This document shows, one piece after another, positions 1 to 7,540 of a stretch of DNA of 34,484 nt; position 1 is the stretch's first letter; every line of letters begins with the position of its first letter. The position numbers and the translations under genes were made by a program. The stretch is from the NCBI GenBank assembly GCA_900550055.1, contig URQU01000019.1:1-34484 (forward strand), in the 5' to 3' direction. Below the pieces are notes generated by a model that was not told the origin of the DNA, did no database searches, and saw only the letters and a list, made by a program, of their open reading frames with translations. Source of the stretch: an uncultured Coriobacteriaceae bacterium (GTDB lineage: Bacteria; Actinomycetota; Coriobacteriia; Coriobacteriales; Eggerthellaceae).

Positions 1-10
1 GGGCGGGCGG

Positions 11-31
11 GTGAGTGAGTGAGTGAGTGAG
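11..31. repeat. (GTGA)5 tetranucleotide microsatellite
   Basis: Five consecutive GTGA units plus one G, preceded by a GGGC/GGGC/GGG stretch at 1-10. It lies just past the stop codon of the hypothetical gene at 48-683. Slipped-strand length variation is possible, but no gene start or promoter in the window depends on it. What lies to the left is outside the window. Confidence 0.85.
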
Positions 32-47
32 AATCACGCAGGCAACC

Positions 48-683
48 CTAAGCTGCTGGCGGGAAACTGGCGTTTTCGGCGAAGATCCGCTTGAAGTCCT
101 CGAGATACGGGCCGGTTATGCCCAGCTTGCAGACCTCGTCGAAGCTGGCGATGCCGAAGCTTTCCAGATAGTCGCGGACATCGCACGCCACGGCGTTCTT
201 GTCGCCCAGCATGCCCTCGTCGTACAACTCACCGATGGCGACGGCGGCGCCCATGCGGAAGAACTCCTGGAACATGCGCTCGAGCTGCGCGGAAGAAGCC
301 CCATCACACAACGGGGTATCATCGGCTGCCGTGCTCCGATCAACTGCCTGCAACGAATCTTCGGCGGCATACCGCTCGGTCGCCCGATCATACGGCGCGT
401 ACGCGCCGTACCCATCGATCAGAAACTCGCCCTCGTCGAAAGAGAGAGGCCGCGAAACGCGCTCGCCCGCAAAGGTCTGAACTTGCCCTGGCTGCCCCTG
501 GATTGCGCGGCGCGCAGACCGTGAGGCGCCCTGGCTTGCAAAGACCTGAGCCCGCCCGGCCGAACCCTCGAATGCACAGCGTGCGGGCTGCGGACGTCCT
601 TCCACACGCGCATGGCGACCATGGGATACCTTCGAATCAATTGCAAATGCTCCGAACATGGACGTGTGCTTCTTGGCGAACAT
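48..683 (-). CDS. hypothetical protein, 211 aa
   Basis: I do not recognise this protein. The start is supported by an AAGGAG ribosome site at about 691-697, roughly eight bases before the ATG. The first ~90 residues are rich in Arg, Ala, Gly and Ser with little predicted order. The last ~90 (from about residue 125) look like a folded, helical, acidic domain containing EFFRMGAAVAIGELYDEG and a Phe/Tyr-rich tail. There is no signal peptide, membrane segment or cysteine motif. The stop TAG is at 48-50, next to a GTGA microsatellite. Its upstream neighbour on the same strand is the acyl-CoA dehydrogenase-type gene at 1078, but about 390 bp with a hairpin and a repeat array lie between, so it is probably a separate transcript. 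It may be restricted to close relatives. Confidence 0.6.
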   Translation of the reverse strand: MFAKKHTSMFGAFAIDSKVSHGRHARVEGRPQPARCAFEGSAGRAQVFASQGASRSARRAIQGQPGQVQTFAGERVSRPLSFDEGEFLIDGYGAYAPYDRATERYAAEDSLQAVDRSTAADDTPLCDGASSAQLERMFQEFFRMGAAVAIGELYDEGMLGDKNAVACDVRDYLESFGIASFDEVCKLGITGPYLEDFKRIFAENASFPPAA

Positions 684-762
684 TTCAGGCTCCTTACCTG
701 CGTATTTCTTAGTTGATGCTTCGCATGGTACGCCGTCTCAATGTTTTTACTGTCCCATATAA

Positions 763-800
763 GGGACTCGAGAAAAGTTCGCCGGTTTTTCTCGAGTCCC
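763..800. terminator. 14-bp perfect hairpin, possible terminator
   Basis: GGGACTCGAGAAAA (763-776) pairs perfectly with TTTTCTCGAGTCCC (787-800) across a 10-base loop. On the minus strand it falls after the 3-hydroxyacyl-CoA dehydrogenase gene and its repeat array and before the hypothetical gene ending at 48, which fits a transcription end point. A long T-run after the stem is missing, so a protein-binding palindrome (CTCGAG core) is an alternative. Confidence 0.55.
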
Positions 801-845
801 CATGAATGCTGAAAGGAAACCCCTATATGAGAGACGCCCGCAAAG

Positions 846-1080
846 CCTGGTTGCAGCGGAAGACGACTTCATAAAGAAGCAGCCTCACAGGTCTAGCTGC
901 ACCGGGAAACGACCTCGCAAAGAGACGGGCCTCAGAAGCCCAGTCGTAGCAGGAGACAACTCATAAAGAAACGGTCCCGCAAGCCTAGTTATTGCAGGAA
1001 ACAACTTCACAAAGAAGCAGCCTCACAAGCTTAGCTGTCGTTGAAGATGACCTCGCACGGAAGTGAGCCTCATAAGCCTA
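846..1080. repeat. degenerate tandem repeat, five units of 45-47 bp
   Basis: Units begin at 846, 892, 939, 984 and 1030, each opening with a variant of CCTAGTTG and closing with a variant of CCTCACAAG. A sixth unit starts at 1077 and runs into the stop codon of the dehydrogenase gene. A partial unit is visible before 846. The approximate shared unit is CCTAGTTGTAGCAGGAAACG followed by ACTTCACAAAGAAGCAGC and CTCACAAG. The period is not a multiple of three and mismatches are spread evenly, so it is not a coding repeat. The units abut with no unique spacers. Apart from this array and the hairpin at 763-800, nothing else was seen in the 684-1077 interval. Confidence 0.8.
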
Positions 1081-2016
1081 GTTGTAGCGATAGAACCCTT
1101 CGCCCGCGTCAACGCCCGTTTTGCCTGCGTCGATGCGCTCCTTGAGCGCCGCCGCGATCTTCGCGGGAACGGAATCGGGGTCTTTCGTGCGCGGGTCGAG
1201 CACCACGATGTTATATGCCGTGGTAAGGCCCACGATGTCCAGGATGCGGAACGGGCCCAAGGGCGCACCCGTGCCCAGCATCCACGTCTTGTCGATGGTC
1301 TCCGGGTCGGCGACGCCGGTTGCGTACAGCGCCTCCGCGGCATTCAGGAACGGCACGAGCATGCTGTTCAGGATATAGCCGGGCTGCTCCTTGTGCAGCT
1401 GCAACGGAACCATGCCCAAATCGCCAGCGAAACGAACCACCTCGTCGTAAGCAGCCTGATCGGTTCCGGAATGCCCCATGACCTCGGCGGTGTTGTTGCG
1501 CCAGATGCGATTGGCGAAATGCAGCGCCAGGAACTTCTCGGGGCGACCCGTGGACGCCGCGATCTGGCTGGGCAGCAGCGTGGAGGAGTTGGTGACGAGG
1601 ATGGTGCTTTCCGGCAGGTAGTTTGCCAGCTCCGCGTAGAACGCGTCCTTTTGCTTGGGATCCTCCGCAATGGCCTCGATCACCAGGTCGGCATCTTTCG
1701 CCGCAGCCTCGTAGCTGGTGGTGAAGACGATGCCCTCGAACGCCTGCTGCGCGCGCTGCTTGAGCTGCTCGATTTCGTCAACGGAAAGCTCGGGCGTGTC
1801 TGCCAAGCCGCGGCAATACGCCGCGGGATCGCTCTTCATCGCCTCGAGCGTTGCCAGATAGGTTTGACGCAGCTGCTCGAACTTCGGCTTCGCGCGCTCG
1901 ACGGACCCTTCGCTTCGCAGCCACACCGTAACGGCGAAACCCTTGTATGCCGCCTGATATGCGATCTGGCTTCCCAGCACCCCGCCACCGGCAACGACAA
2001 CGTTCTTGATAGTCAT
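1078..2016 (-). CDS. 3-hydroxyacyl-CoA dehydrogenase (3-hydroxybutyryl-CoA type)
   Basis: A 312-aa NAD-dependent 3-hydroxyacyl-CoA dehydrogenase, oxidising (S)-3-hydroxyacyl-CoA to 3-ketoacyl-CoA or working in reverse in butyrate-type fermentation. The start is the ATG before TIKNVVV, placed by GGAGG six bases upstream; the longer open frame to 2130 lacks this. The Rossmann motif GGGVLG lies at about residues 10-15. A family-typical NSSTLLPS segment is followed by LALHFAN, which holds the expected catalytic His, and the C-terminal helical domain has EQPGYILNSMLVP. The length matches single-domain bacterial enzymes rather than fused FadB. No other beta-oxidation gene is nearby, so the substrate is inferred only from the family. 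The stop codon lies inside the start of a 46-bp tandem repeat array. Confidence 0.88.
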   Translation of the reverse strand: MTIKNVVVAGGGVLGSQIAYQAAYKGFAVTVWLRSEGSVERAKPKFEQLRQTYLATLEAMKSDPAAYCRGLADTPELSVDEIEQLKQRAQQAFEGIVFTTSYEAAAKDADLVIEAIAEDPKQKDAFYAELANYLPESTILVTNSSTLLPSQIAASTGRPEKFLALHFANRIWRNNTAEVMGHSGTDQAAYDEVVRFAGDLGMVPLQLHKEQPGYILNSMLVPFLNAAEALYATGVADPETIDKTWMLGTGAPLGPFRILDIVGLTTAYNIVVLDPRTKDPDSVPAKIAAALKERIDAGKTGVDAGEGFYRYN

Positions 2017-2207
2017 ATCCGACCTCCGATCCGCGCGTATGTTCATCTTGCTTATGAAGCGAGACCGGATTGAGGTCCCGCGCCATAAGCCTAGCACGCC
2101 TCTAGGAAGCCGCATCGATTTGTCACGCAAACGGTGGCAAATCGTTGCAACCGGCCTTTACCGTCTGCCGCTGCGACGAATAGCCGCCGACGAGCACCCA
2201 AAACCCG

Positions 2208-2241
2208 CCGCTTGCCCACACACAGCGGCAGCGGCAAGCGG
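2208..2241 (-). terminator. hairpin after helicase gene
   Basis: CCGCTTGCC (2208-2216) and GGCAAGCGG (2233-2241) form a 9-bp stem directly after the helicase stop codon at 2258. On the minus strand the stem is followed by CGGGTTTTGGG, a short T-run. This fits a modest intrinsic terminator between the helicase and the dehydrogenase gene. Confidence 0.5.
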
Positions 2242-2257
2242 GCAGCAGGCGAACCAG

Positions 2258-4876
2258 CTACATCTCGTCAAGCAGCTCGTCGGCAAAGCCCACGCGATAG
2301 TTCGCGAACACCACGCCGTCGCCTTCCTGCGTGGCATCCAGGTCCACATCGGCGACGATGACGAAATCGTTATCGCCCGCCTCGTCGTGGAAGATTTGGC
2401 GCACGTGCCACACGTGCAGCTCTTCCTCATCCGCCTCGTCGAGCATGAGATAGGCCTTCGAGCGCGCGTCGGCGTCCAGCAGAACCTCCTCGTGCTCCTC
2501 GTAATACTCATCCAAGGCCTGTATCCAGGCACGCTCGCCGAAGCCCCAATCGCCGTCCGCCTCGCCAAGCCCCGCCGTATCGCGGTGAGCAGCCATGCGA
2601 ACACGGCTGAACAGGGCGTTGCGCACGAGCACGGTGAGCCCGCGTCGGTCGCGCACGACCGCTTCGGCGCCGGCGGCGTCGGGCGGGGCGGCGTCCAGCA
2701 CAGCTCCAGCGTTCTCCCATTCGTCCACCAAGCTGCTATCGACGCTGCGCACGATCAAGCCCAGCCAAGCGATGATGTCCTTCAGCTGCTCGGTGCGCTT
2801 ACCCTCGGGGATGGTGCGGTCAAGGCCGCGGAACGCCTCGGACAGGTAGCGCAGCAAGATACCCTCGTAGCGCATGATGCCGAGCTTCTGGATGTACCCC
2901 TTGAAGTCCGCCGCGCTTTCCAGCATGTCGCGCAGCACCGATTTCGGCCGCAGGTAATAATCGCGCGCCCACGGCACCGCATCGCAGTACTTCGAGAACG
3001 CCGCATCCAGCAGGTCCTCCAGCGGCTTGGGGTACGTGACGTCTGCGATGCGCTCCAAACGCTCGTCGTAGTCCACGCCGTCCATCTTCATCTCCGCCAT
3101 GGCGGCATCGCGCGCCTTGCGCTCCTGTGCGCGCAGCACCTGCCGCGGGTCCTCCAAGGTTGCCTCAACCATGGACACCAGGTCGAACGCATACTCGGGG
3201 CTTTCGGGATCGAGCAGCTCCAGCGCCGCCAGCAAAAACGGCGACAACGGCTGATCGAGCGCGAAGTCCTCCGGCAGGTCCATGGTGACCGAGTACGCAT
3301 CCTCGCCGTCCTCGTCCACCTCGTGCACCACCACGTCGGCATCGATGAGCGTTTGCAGCACCTCGGCGGCGCGCACGTGCAGCTTGACCTTCTCCTCCGC
3401 CGGCTGCAGCGAATCCTCGATAAGCTGGTCAACGCGGGCGCGGACGTTGCCGCCCTGCTCGACTTCGGCCAACACCATGGAATGCGTGATGCGCATACGC
3501 GGCGTAAGCTGCTCGGGAACCGATTCGATGAGCTTGTTGAACGTGTCCTCGTTCCAGTTCACGAAGTTCTCGGGCGGGCGCTTCTTCTTGATCTTCTTGA
3601 GCTTCTTCGGGTCGCCGGCGGCCTTCACCTCAGCCTTGTGGTTCTCGATCTCGTGCTCGGGGGCCTCGGCTATGACCACACCCTCGGTGTCGAAGCCCGA
3701 GCGACCCGCGCGACCGGCGATCTGATGGAACTCGCGGCTGCGCAGGCGACGCATCTTGCGGCCGTCGAACTTGGTGAGCTGCGTGAGCACCACGGTGTGG
3801 ATGGGCACGTTGATGCCGACGCCCAGCGTGTCGGTACCGCAGATGACGGGCAGCAGGCCCTGCTGCGCAAGCTTTTCCACCAGCAGGCGGTAGCGCGGCA
3901 GCATGCCGGCATGGTGCACGCCCACGCCGCAGCCCAGCAGACGCTTCAGCGTTTTGCCGAACGCCGTGGAGAACTGCGCGCCCTTCATAGCCTCCTTGAC
4001 CGCCTCGCGCTGCTCCTTGGTTGCCACGCCGTAGCTTGCCAGGTTCTGCGCGCTGGTAAGCGCCGCATCCTGCGAGAAATGCACGACGTACAGCGGGCCC
4101 TCGTCCTTGCGCAGCGCAAGCTCGACCGTTCCCTCGAGCGGGGTGAGCGCGTATTCGTAGGACAGCGGCACCGGACGCGGAGCGTCGGTGACGTTCGAGA
4201 CATCGCGCGTGGTTTGGCGACGCAGCAGATCGGCGATCTGCGTGACGTCACCCAACGTGGCGCTCATGAGCAAGAACTGCGTTTTCGGCAACGTGAGCAG
4301 CGGCACCTGCCATGCCCAGCCGCGGTCGGTATCGCTGAAGAAATGGAACTCGTCCATGGCGACACTGTGGACGAGGGCATCCGGCCCTTCGCGCAGCGCC
4401 TGGTTCGCCAAGATCTCCTCGGTGCAGCAGATGACAGGCGCCTCGGTATTGATATGGACATCGCCCGTGATCATGCCCACGTTGTCACGGCCGAGCAGCT
4501 CCACCAGATTGAAGAACTTCTCGCTGACCAGCGCTTTGATAGGCGCCGTGTAATACGATGTCTCGCCGAAGCACATGGCCATGAAGTGCATGCCCAGCGC
4601 GACCAGGCTTTTGCCGCTGCCTGTGGGAGTGCCCAAGATGACGTGGTCGCCCACCATGAGCGACATGAGCGCCTCCTCCTGGTGAGGCCACAGCTCGATA
4701 CCGCGGTCGGCAACCCAGTTGGTGAACGCCTCGAACGCCTCCTCCTCGGTGAGCTCCGGGTTTGTGTCGTACAGATGGTAGGCAAGCGCGCCCAGCTCGC
4801 CGGGCTCGTGGCCTTCGGCTTGCGCGGCCAGCGTCTCGACGATGTCCTCGCCTTCGAACGTATGAATATCAGCCAT
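2258..4876 (-). CDS. Ski2-like DExH-box helicase with DUF3516
   Basis: An 872-aa ATP-dependent helicase of superfamily 2, Ski2-like, probably acting on RNA. Walker A GTPTGSGKS is at residues 82-90, the DExH box reads DEFH at 175-178, motif III SAT at 205-207, and motif VI QIAGRAGR at 385-392. In between, HHAGMLPRYR and GTDTLGVGINVP are typical of Ski2/Mtr4 and Brr2-like enzymes. A Lys-rich stretch (KKLKKIKKKRPPENFVNW) leads into the C-terminal ~430 residues, which match the actinobacterial DUF3516 architecture and end in an acidic tail. The start is supported by AAAGGA upstream of the ATG. The gene stands alone with a hairpin after it. The DEFH variant keeps the catalytic Asp-Glu pair, so it should be active. 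RNA turnover or ribosome-linked processing is an inference. Confidence 0.92.
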   Translation of the reverse strand: MADIHTFEGEDIVETLAAQAEGHEPGELGALAYHLYDTNPELTEEEAFEAFTNWVADRGIELWPHQEEALMSLMVGDHVILGTPTGSGKSLVALGMHFMAMCFGETSYYTAPIKALVSEKFFNLVELLGRDNVGMITGDVHINTEAPVICCTEEILANQALREGPDALVHSVAMDEFHFFSDTDRGWAWQVPLLTLPKTQFLLMSATLGDVTQIADLLRRQTTRDVSNVTDAPRPVPLSYEYALTPLEGTVELALRKDEGPLYVVHFSQDAALTSAQNLASYGVATKEQREAVKEAMKGAQFSTAFGKTLKRLLGCGVGVHHAGMLPRYRLLVEKLAQQGLLPVICGTDTLGVGINVPIHTVVLTQLTKFDGRKMRRLRSREFHQIAGRAGRSGFDTEGVVIAEAPEHEIENHKAEVKAAGDPKKLKKIKKKRPPENFVNWNEDTFNKLIESVPEQLTPRMRITHSMVLAEVEQGGNVRARVDQLIEDSLQPAEEKVKLHVRAAEVLQTLIDADVVVHEVDEDGEDAYSVTMDLPEDFALDQPLSPFLLAALELLDPESPEYAFDLVSMVEATLEDPRQVLRAQERKARDAAMAEMKMDGVDYDERLERIADVTYPKPLEDLLDAAFSKYCDAVPWARDYYLRPKSVLRDMLESAADFKGYIQKLGIMRYEGILLRYLSEAFRGLDRTIPEGKRTEQLKDIIAWLGLIVRSVDSSLVDEWENAGAVLDAAPPDAAGAEAVVRDRRGLTVLVRNALFSRVRMAAHRDTAGLGEADGDWGFGERAWIQALDEYYEEHEEVLLDADARSKAYLMLDEADEEELHVWHVRQIFHDEAGDNDFVIVADVDLDATQEGDGVVFANYRVGFADELLDEM

Positions 4877-5024
4877 AGGGCAGTTCCTTTACAAAGCATG
4901 CAGAATCTAATGCGCTCAACTTGCCATAACAGCAAGCAACCGCTCGTGTGTCCAAGGTAAATTGTATCGCGATTGCACAAACGCATGCCCCCGCGAAGCG
5001 GAACCACGTTCCGAAGGAGACCCT

Positions 5025-5291
5025 CTATTCGGCAGCGCTTAACAGCACCGAGTTCTCATAAAGCGACTCAGGCGCGAAATCCTGGCCTCCGGGCCATTCA
5101 ACCGCATCGCCGAATTCGGTGATGCGAACCTTCTTGAAATACCCGGGATCCCTTAATCTGTCCATGAAATCGCCCTTTAGTCGCGGCATGGGATCGAATA
5201 CGCGCATCGAGCCATCGGACCACTTCATGACAAGGGTGCCCTCTTCGGTAGGTTCGACAGATAGAATCTTTAAACCGCAAACCCATTTCAT
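5025..5291 (-). CDS. DUF2442 domain protein
   Basis: An 88-aa protein that fits DUF2442: a beta-rich N-terminal half (ILSVEPTEEGTLVMKWSDGS), a middle VFDPMPRLKG, and the near-diagnostic F-x-x-V-x-I-x-x-F-G-D-A-V-E-W-P-G-G-Q-D block in the C-terminal half. An AGGGGA ribosome site precedes the ATG. It is the second gene of a two-gene unit: the DUF4160 gene stops at 5302, eleven bases before this start. DUF2442 genes commonly follow DUF4160 genes, and a toxin-antitoxin role has been suggested from this pairing. The biochemical activity is not known to me. Confidence 0.85.
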   Translation of the reverse strand: MKWVCGLKILSVEPTEEGTLVMKWSDGSMRVFDPMPRLKGDFMDRLRDPGYFKKVRITEFGDAVEWPGGQDFAPESLYENSVLLSAAE

Positions 5292-5301
5292 GGCGTATCC
5301 C

Positions 5302-5568
5302 CTATCTCAAAGGCGGAATGCGATAGCATTCGCCGGCGCTATTGGCCAGATACCGGTGTTCATGCAGTTCTTGCTCGTGAAGTGCCATCCAAGCCAGAAG
5401 CAGCTTCTCCTGCTTTGGCGGAATCTTACCGCCAAGCCGTTTTCCCTGCAACGAATACGAAGCGTCCATACTACCGTAGTACACATGGATATGAGGCAAT
5501 GAGTGTTGCTGATCGTCGTCGAAATACATTCTCACGACGATCCCGTAAAACCTGCTCAGCTCAGGCAT
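5302..5568 (-). CDS. DUF4160 domain protein
   Basis: An 88-aa protein that fits DUF4160: MPELSRFYGIVVRMYF at the start, the conserved HSLPHIHVYYG histidine motif near residue 25-35, and a C-terminal LLLAWMALHEQELHEH helix. A longer open frame to 5736 exists, but the promoter at 5708-5736 lies inside it and AAGGGGA precedes the ATG at 5566-5568, so the shorter start is chosen. The gene is translated just ahead of the DUF2442 gene. The leader from the predicted transcription start (about 5700) is ~130 nt and contains two small hairpins (5637-5658, 5692-5709). The likely role, inferred from the partner and the operator-bound promoter, is one half of a toxin-antitoxin-like module; which half is the toxin cannot be told from sequence. 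Confidence 0.85.
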   Translation of the reverse strand: MPELSRFYGIVVRMYFDDDQQHSLPHIHVYYGSMDASYSLQGKRLGGKIPPKQEKLLLAWMALHEQELHEHRYLANSAGECYRIPPLR

Positions 5569-5707
5569 ACCTGTCCCCTTCCCAGGCGGCACGCGCCGCC
5601 TTCCCGTGATGAAGAGGATCTTGCGAACGTGGTATGGGCGAAGGCGGGACCCTTCGCCAGCTTGGGCACGGCAGACCGCCGAGCGTTCGCACTGGCTCTT
5701 TTCAGCC

Positions 5708-5736
5708 AGTATAAAAGCGAACGCCTGTACTGTCAA
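5708..5736 (-). promoter_or_regulatory. consensus sigma-70-type promoter of DUF4160-DUF2442
   Basis: On the minus strand, TTGACA (5736-5731) is followed by exactly 17 bases and TATACT (5713-5708). This is a full -35 match and a near-consensus -10 at optimal spacing, much stronger than other candidate promoters in the window. Transcription would start near 5700 and read into the DUF4160 gene. Confidence 0.85.
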
Positions 5737-5753
5737 TACAAACGTTCGCTTTT
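5713..5753. promoter_or_regulatory. inverted-repeat operator overlapping the promoter
   Basis: AAAAGCGAACG (5713-5723) and CGTTCGCTTTT (5743-5753) are perfect 11-bp inverted arms separated by 19 bp. One arm lies in the -35/-10 spacer and touches the -10; the other lies just upstream of the -35. The 7-bp half-site GCGAACG also occurs at 5623-5629 and, inverted, at 5684-5690 within the leader, so four half-sites cluster in 130 bp. Repressor binding here would block the polymerase, consistent with autoregulation of the gene pair. Confidence 0.7.
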
Positions 5754-5791
5754 TAAATGCCGCAGCGTTTATCGGGGGTAACGCCGACCAG

Positions 5792-6124
5792 CTATTCCGC
5801 CTTCAGGCTCACGATGCCCAGCGTGGCCTCCTGGAAGCACCAGGACTTCGACAACTCGGCCACCTGACGCAGCTCCATGCCGCGCAAATCCATCTTATGC
5901 GTGCGCTTCCCGCCTCCGCGCACGGTGAATGCCACGCCCATGCCGCAATCCGCCTCGACATAGGACCAGTTCAGCCCCAAGCAATAATCACGTACGAACA
6001 CGCCCTCGGGAATGCCCGCGATCATCTGGTTGTACAGATCCCACGCGGTCCCCGGCGCTTCCGTGCCCGGAAACGCGATCGTCGCCGTCTCCCGCAAACC
6101 CGCCTGCTCCTGTTGCGTTACCAT
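5792..6124 (-). pseudogene. DUF4213 domain protein lacking its DUF364 half
   Basis: A 110-aa protein starting at the ATG preceded by AAGGAGG. It resembles the N-terminal (DUF4213, enolase-N-like) half of the DUF4213/DUF364 family, sometimes called putative heavy-metal chelation proteins: WDLYNQMIAGIPEGVFVRDY, then LGLNWSYVEAD, then LRQVAELSKSWCFQEATLGI. Full-length members are about 240-260 aa and continue at this point with an Asn-Ala-Tyr/Trp segment into DUF364. Here the reading frame ends after GIVSLKAE. No DUF364 sequence is seen downstream, where the DUF4160 promoter begins within 40 bp. It is therefore likely a truncated gene, perhaps cut when the DUF4160-DUF2442 cassette arrived. A stand-alone domain protein is possible, since the ribosome site is intact. 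Confidence 0.65.
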
Positions 6125-6236
6125 AACGCCCCTCCTTAACAACATCGAAAACGCCAGCTGGCGGCTATTCTTTTATCAGAATTATTGCCGCTTGCCTATA
6201 ATGTAACGCATCACAAGAACGAAAGAAGGGGTCAGC

Positions 6237-7112
6237 GTGCTGTTTCTACTCACCGGCGACGTGCAGATCGGGAAAACCAGATGGCTGGAGAGCCTGTGCG
6301 CCAGCCTGCAAGCAGCAGGCACGTGCGTGGCAGGCGTGGTGGCACCCGGGCAATGGGTGCCGCGGCCCAAAGGCCAGCCCGGCGGAAAGCACGGCTTCGA
6401 CGGGGCCGGACGCTTCGAGAAGCTTGGCATCGACAACGTGCTGCTGCCGCAGGGCGAACGCATCGAGTTCACACGCCGCCGCGACCTAGCCGCCGGGGGC
6501 AAGGCATTCGCGGAAGGGGCGCAGGCGAAGGCGGCGAAGCTGGGCTGGGCTATCTCCGACACCGCGATAGCGCAGGTCAACTCCCATTTTGCCATGCTGG
6601 CGAAACAGGCAGGCATCGCACCTGCCGACAGCGGCGCAGACGACCCCACGACCGCGCAGGCCGAGGTCGACACCCCTGCAGCCGCACCGCTCGACAACGG
6701 CGTTTGCCCGCCCGTAGCCGCAGAAACCGCCGCCAAAACATCCCCACTCGCACAAACCAGCACCGGCGAACCCACAGTCGCGGCCACAGCCGCAAAAGCA
6801 GAGGGCAACGTGCTCGCTGCCGCACCAGCCGCCAACGAAACCCAGCTTGCCCCGCACGCGATGCTCGTGGTGGACGAGCTGGGCCGCCTCGAGCTTCTGC
6901 GCGGATGCGGCCTGACCAACGCGCTGGCCATCCTCGATGCCGGCCCCACACCGCAGTTTCCCCATGCCATAGCCGTGGTGCGTGAGACGCTGCTCGACGA
7001 GGCGCGCAGGCGCTTCGAGCCGCGCTGGGGCAAGCCGATCGCCATCGGCCCCGACGATGCGGCCCGCGAGCTCGTGCTCGAAACGGCAAGAGCCGCTGAG
7101 AGCGCCCACTGA
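6237..7112 (+). CDS. THEP1-like P-loop NTPase
   Basis: A 291-aa nucleoside-triphosphatase of the THEP1 type, starting at GTG behind GAAGGGG. Walker A GDVQIGKT is at residues 7-14, and Walker B plus the family DELGRLEL motif (after MLVVD) is near 205-215. The C-terminal region (FPHAIAVVRETLLDEARRRF) fits the last helices of the fold. Between about residues 115 and 200 there is a low-complexity insert rich in Ala, Thr, Pro and Glu, absent from the compact ~180-aa THEP1 enzymes and probably a flexible linker. The gene is divergent from the DUF4213 fragment across a ~110-bp interval. The substrate and physiological role are unknown; nucleotide hydrolysis is inferred from the motifs. Confidence 0.75.
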   Translation: MLFLLTGDVQIGKTRWLESLCASLQAAGTCVAGVVAPGQWVPRPKGQPGGKHGFDGAGRFEKLGIDNVLLPQGERIEFTRRRDLAAGGKAFAEGAQAKAAKLGWAISDTAIAQVNSHFAMLAKQAGIAPADSGADDPTTAQAEVDTPAAAPLDNGVCPPVAAETAAKTSPLAQTSTGEPTVAATAAKAEGNVLAAAPAANETQLAPHAMLVVDELGRLELLRGCGLTNALAILDAGPTPQFPHAIAVVRETLLDEARRRFEPRWGKPIAIGPDDAARELVLETARAAESAH

Positions 7113-7130
7113 GCCGCGCGCACACGGAAA

Positions 7131-7368
7131 ACCGCCGGCATAGTGCAGAGCATGTCGCGCAAGAGAAACTGCATCGACAACGGCGCGACCGAGCAGGTTT
7201 TTCGGGCATTTGAAGGAAGAGTTCTTCAGGGGCAGGGAGTGGCCCGACTTCGAGTCGTTCAAGGCTGACCCGGACGCCTACGTGACCTACTGGAACACGC
7301 AGAGACGGCAGGTTAAACCGAAGGGACTGACCCCAGAGGAGTTCCGGAATCAGTCCCTTGCGGCGTAG
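7131..7368 (+). pseudogene. IS3-family transposase C-terminal remnant, frameshifted
   Basis: The translation reads GIVQSMSRKRNCIDNGATEQ, then after a one-base shift GHLKEEFF, ESFKADPDAYVTYWNTQRR and KGLTPEEFRNQSL. This is the C-terminal third of an IS3-family (IS150-like) OrfB DDE transposase. The shift is at the T-run 7198-7202, which has one T more than the intact frame needs. The N-terminal catalytic part is absent and the fragment begins 20 bp after the NTPase stop codon. It is a decayed insertion element, not a working transposase. Confidence 0.85.
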
Positions 7369-7484
7369 TTCTTATTTCGGCCGTCCAAGTTTTGCGGCGC
7401 AGTTCTCGTACGGTCGGCTCTCGTGGTTTCAAGAGGCAAAACATATCGCTAGCAAAACTTCCTCTGTACCACTGGTTCACGGAT

Positions 7485-7530
7485 ATGCCAGGCGGGACTT
7501 CGGTACATACTTGTCTGCCCCGCCTGGCAT
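7485..7530 (-). terminator. 12-bp hairpin after the ECF/ABC operon
   Basis: ATGCCAGGCGGG (7485-7496) and CCCGCCTGGCAT (7519-7530) form a perfect 12-bp stem with a 22-base loop immediately after the stop of the last ABC gene at 7541. There is no clear T-run after it on the minus strand, so it may protect the 3' end or end transcription only in part. Nothing else was recognised between the IS remnant and this stem. Confidence 0.55.
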
Positions 7531-7540
7531 CGCCCTTGCG

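Noticed and set aside
391..410. 20-bp perfect palindrome TACGGCGCGTACGCGCCGTA
   Set aside because: It lies inside the hypothetical gene and encodes a YGAYAPY-like stretch; GC-rich palindromes of this kind arise easily in coding DNA, and no regulatory context is seen.
846..1080. CRISPR array
   Set aside because: Units are contiguous and diverged throughout, with no unique spacers and no exact direct repeat; no cas gene is in the window.
2006..4960. 984-codon open frame on the plus strand, and similar long frames opposite hydA and fdhA
   Set aside because: They are antisense to clear genes with full domain motifs, and their translations are His/Arg/Leu-rich without any recognisable domain.
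5569..5736. N-terminal extension of the DUF4160 protein up to 5736
   Set aside because: The strong promoter and operator occupy that stretch and the family N-terminus begins at the ATG at 5566-5568.
5713..5753. LexA/SOS box at the DUF4160 promoter
   Set aside because: The CGAAC and GTTCG-like halves are not separated by the four bases needed; the real arms are 19 bp apart.
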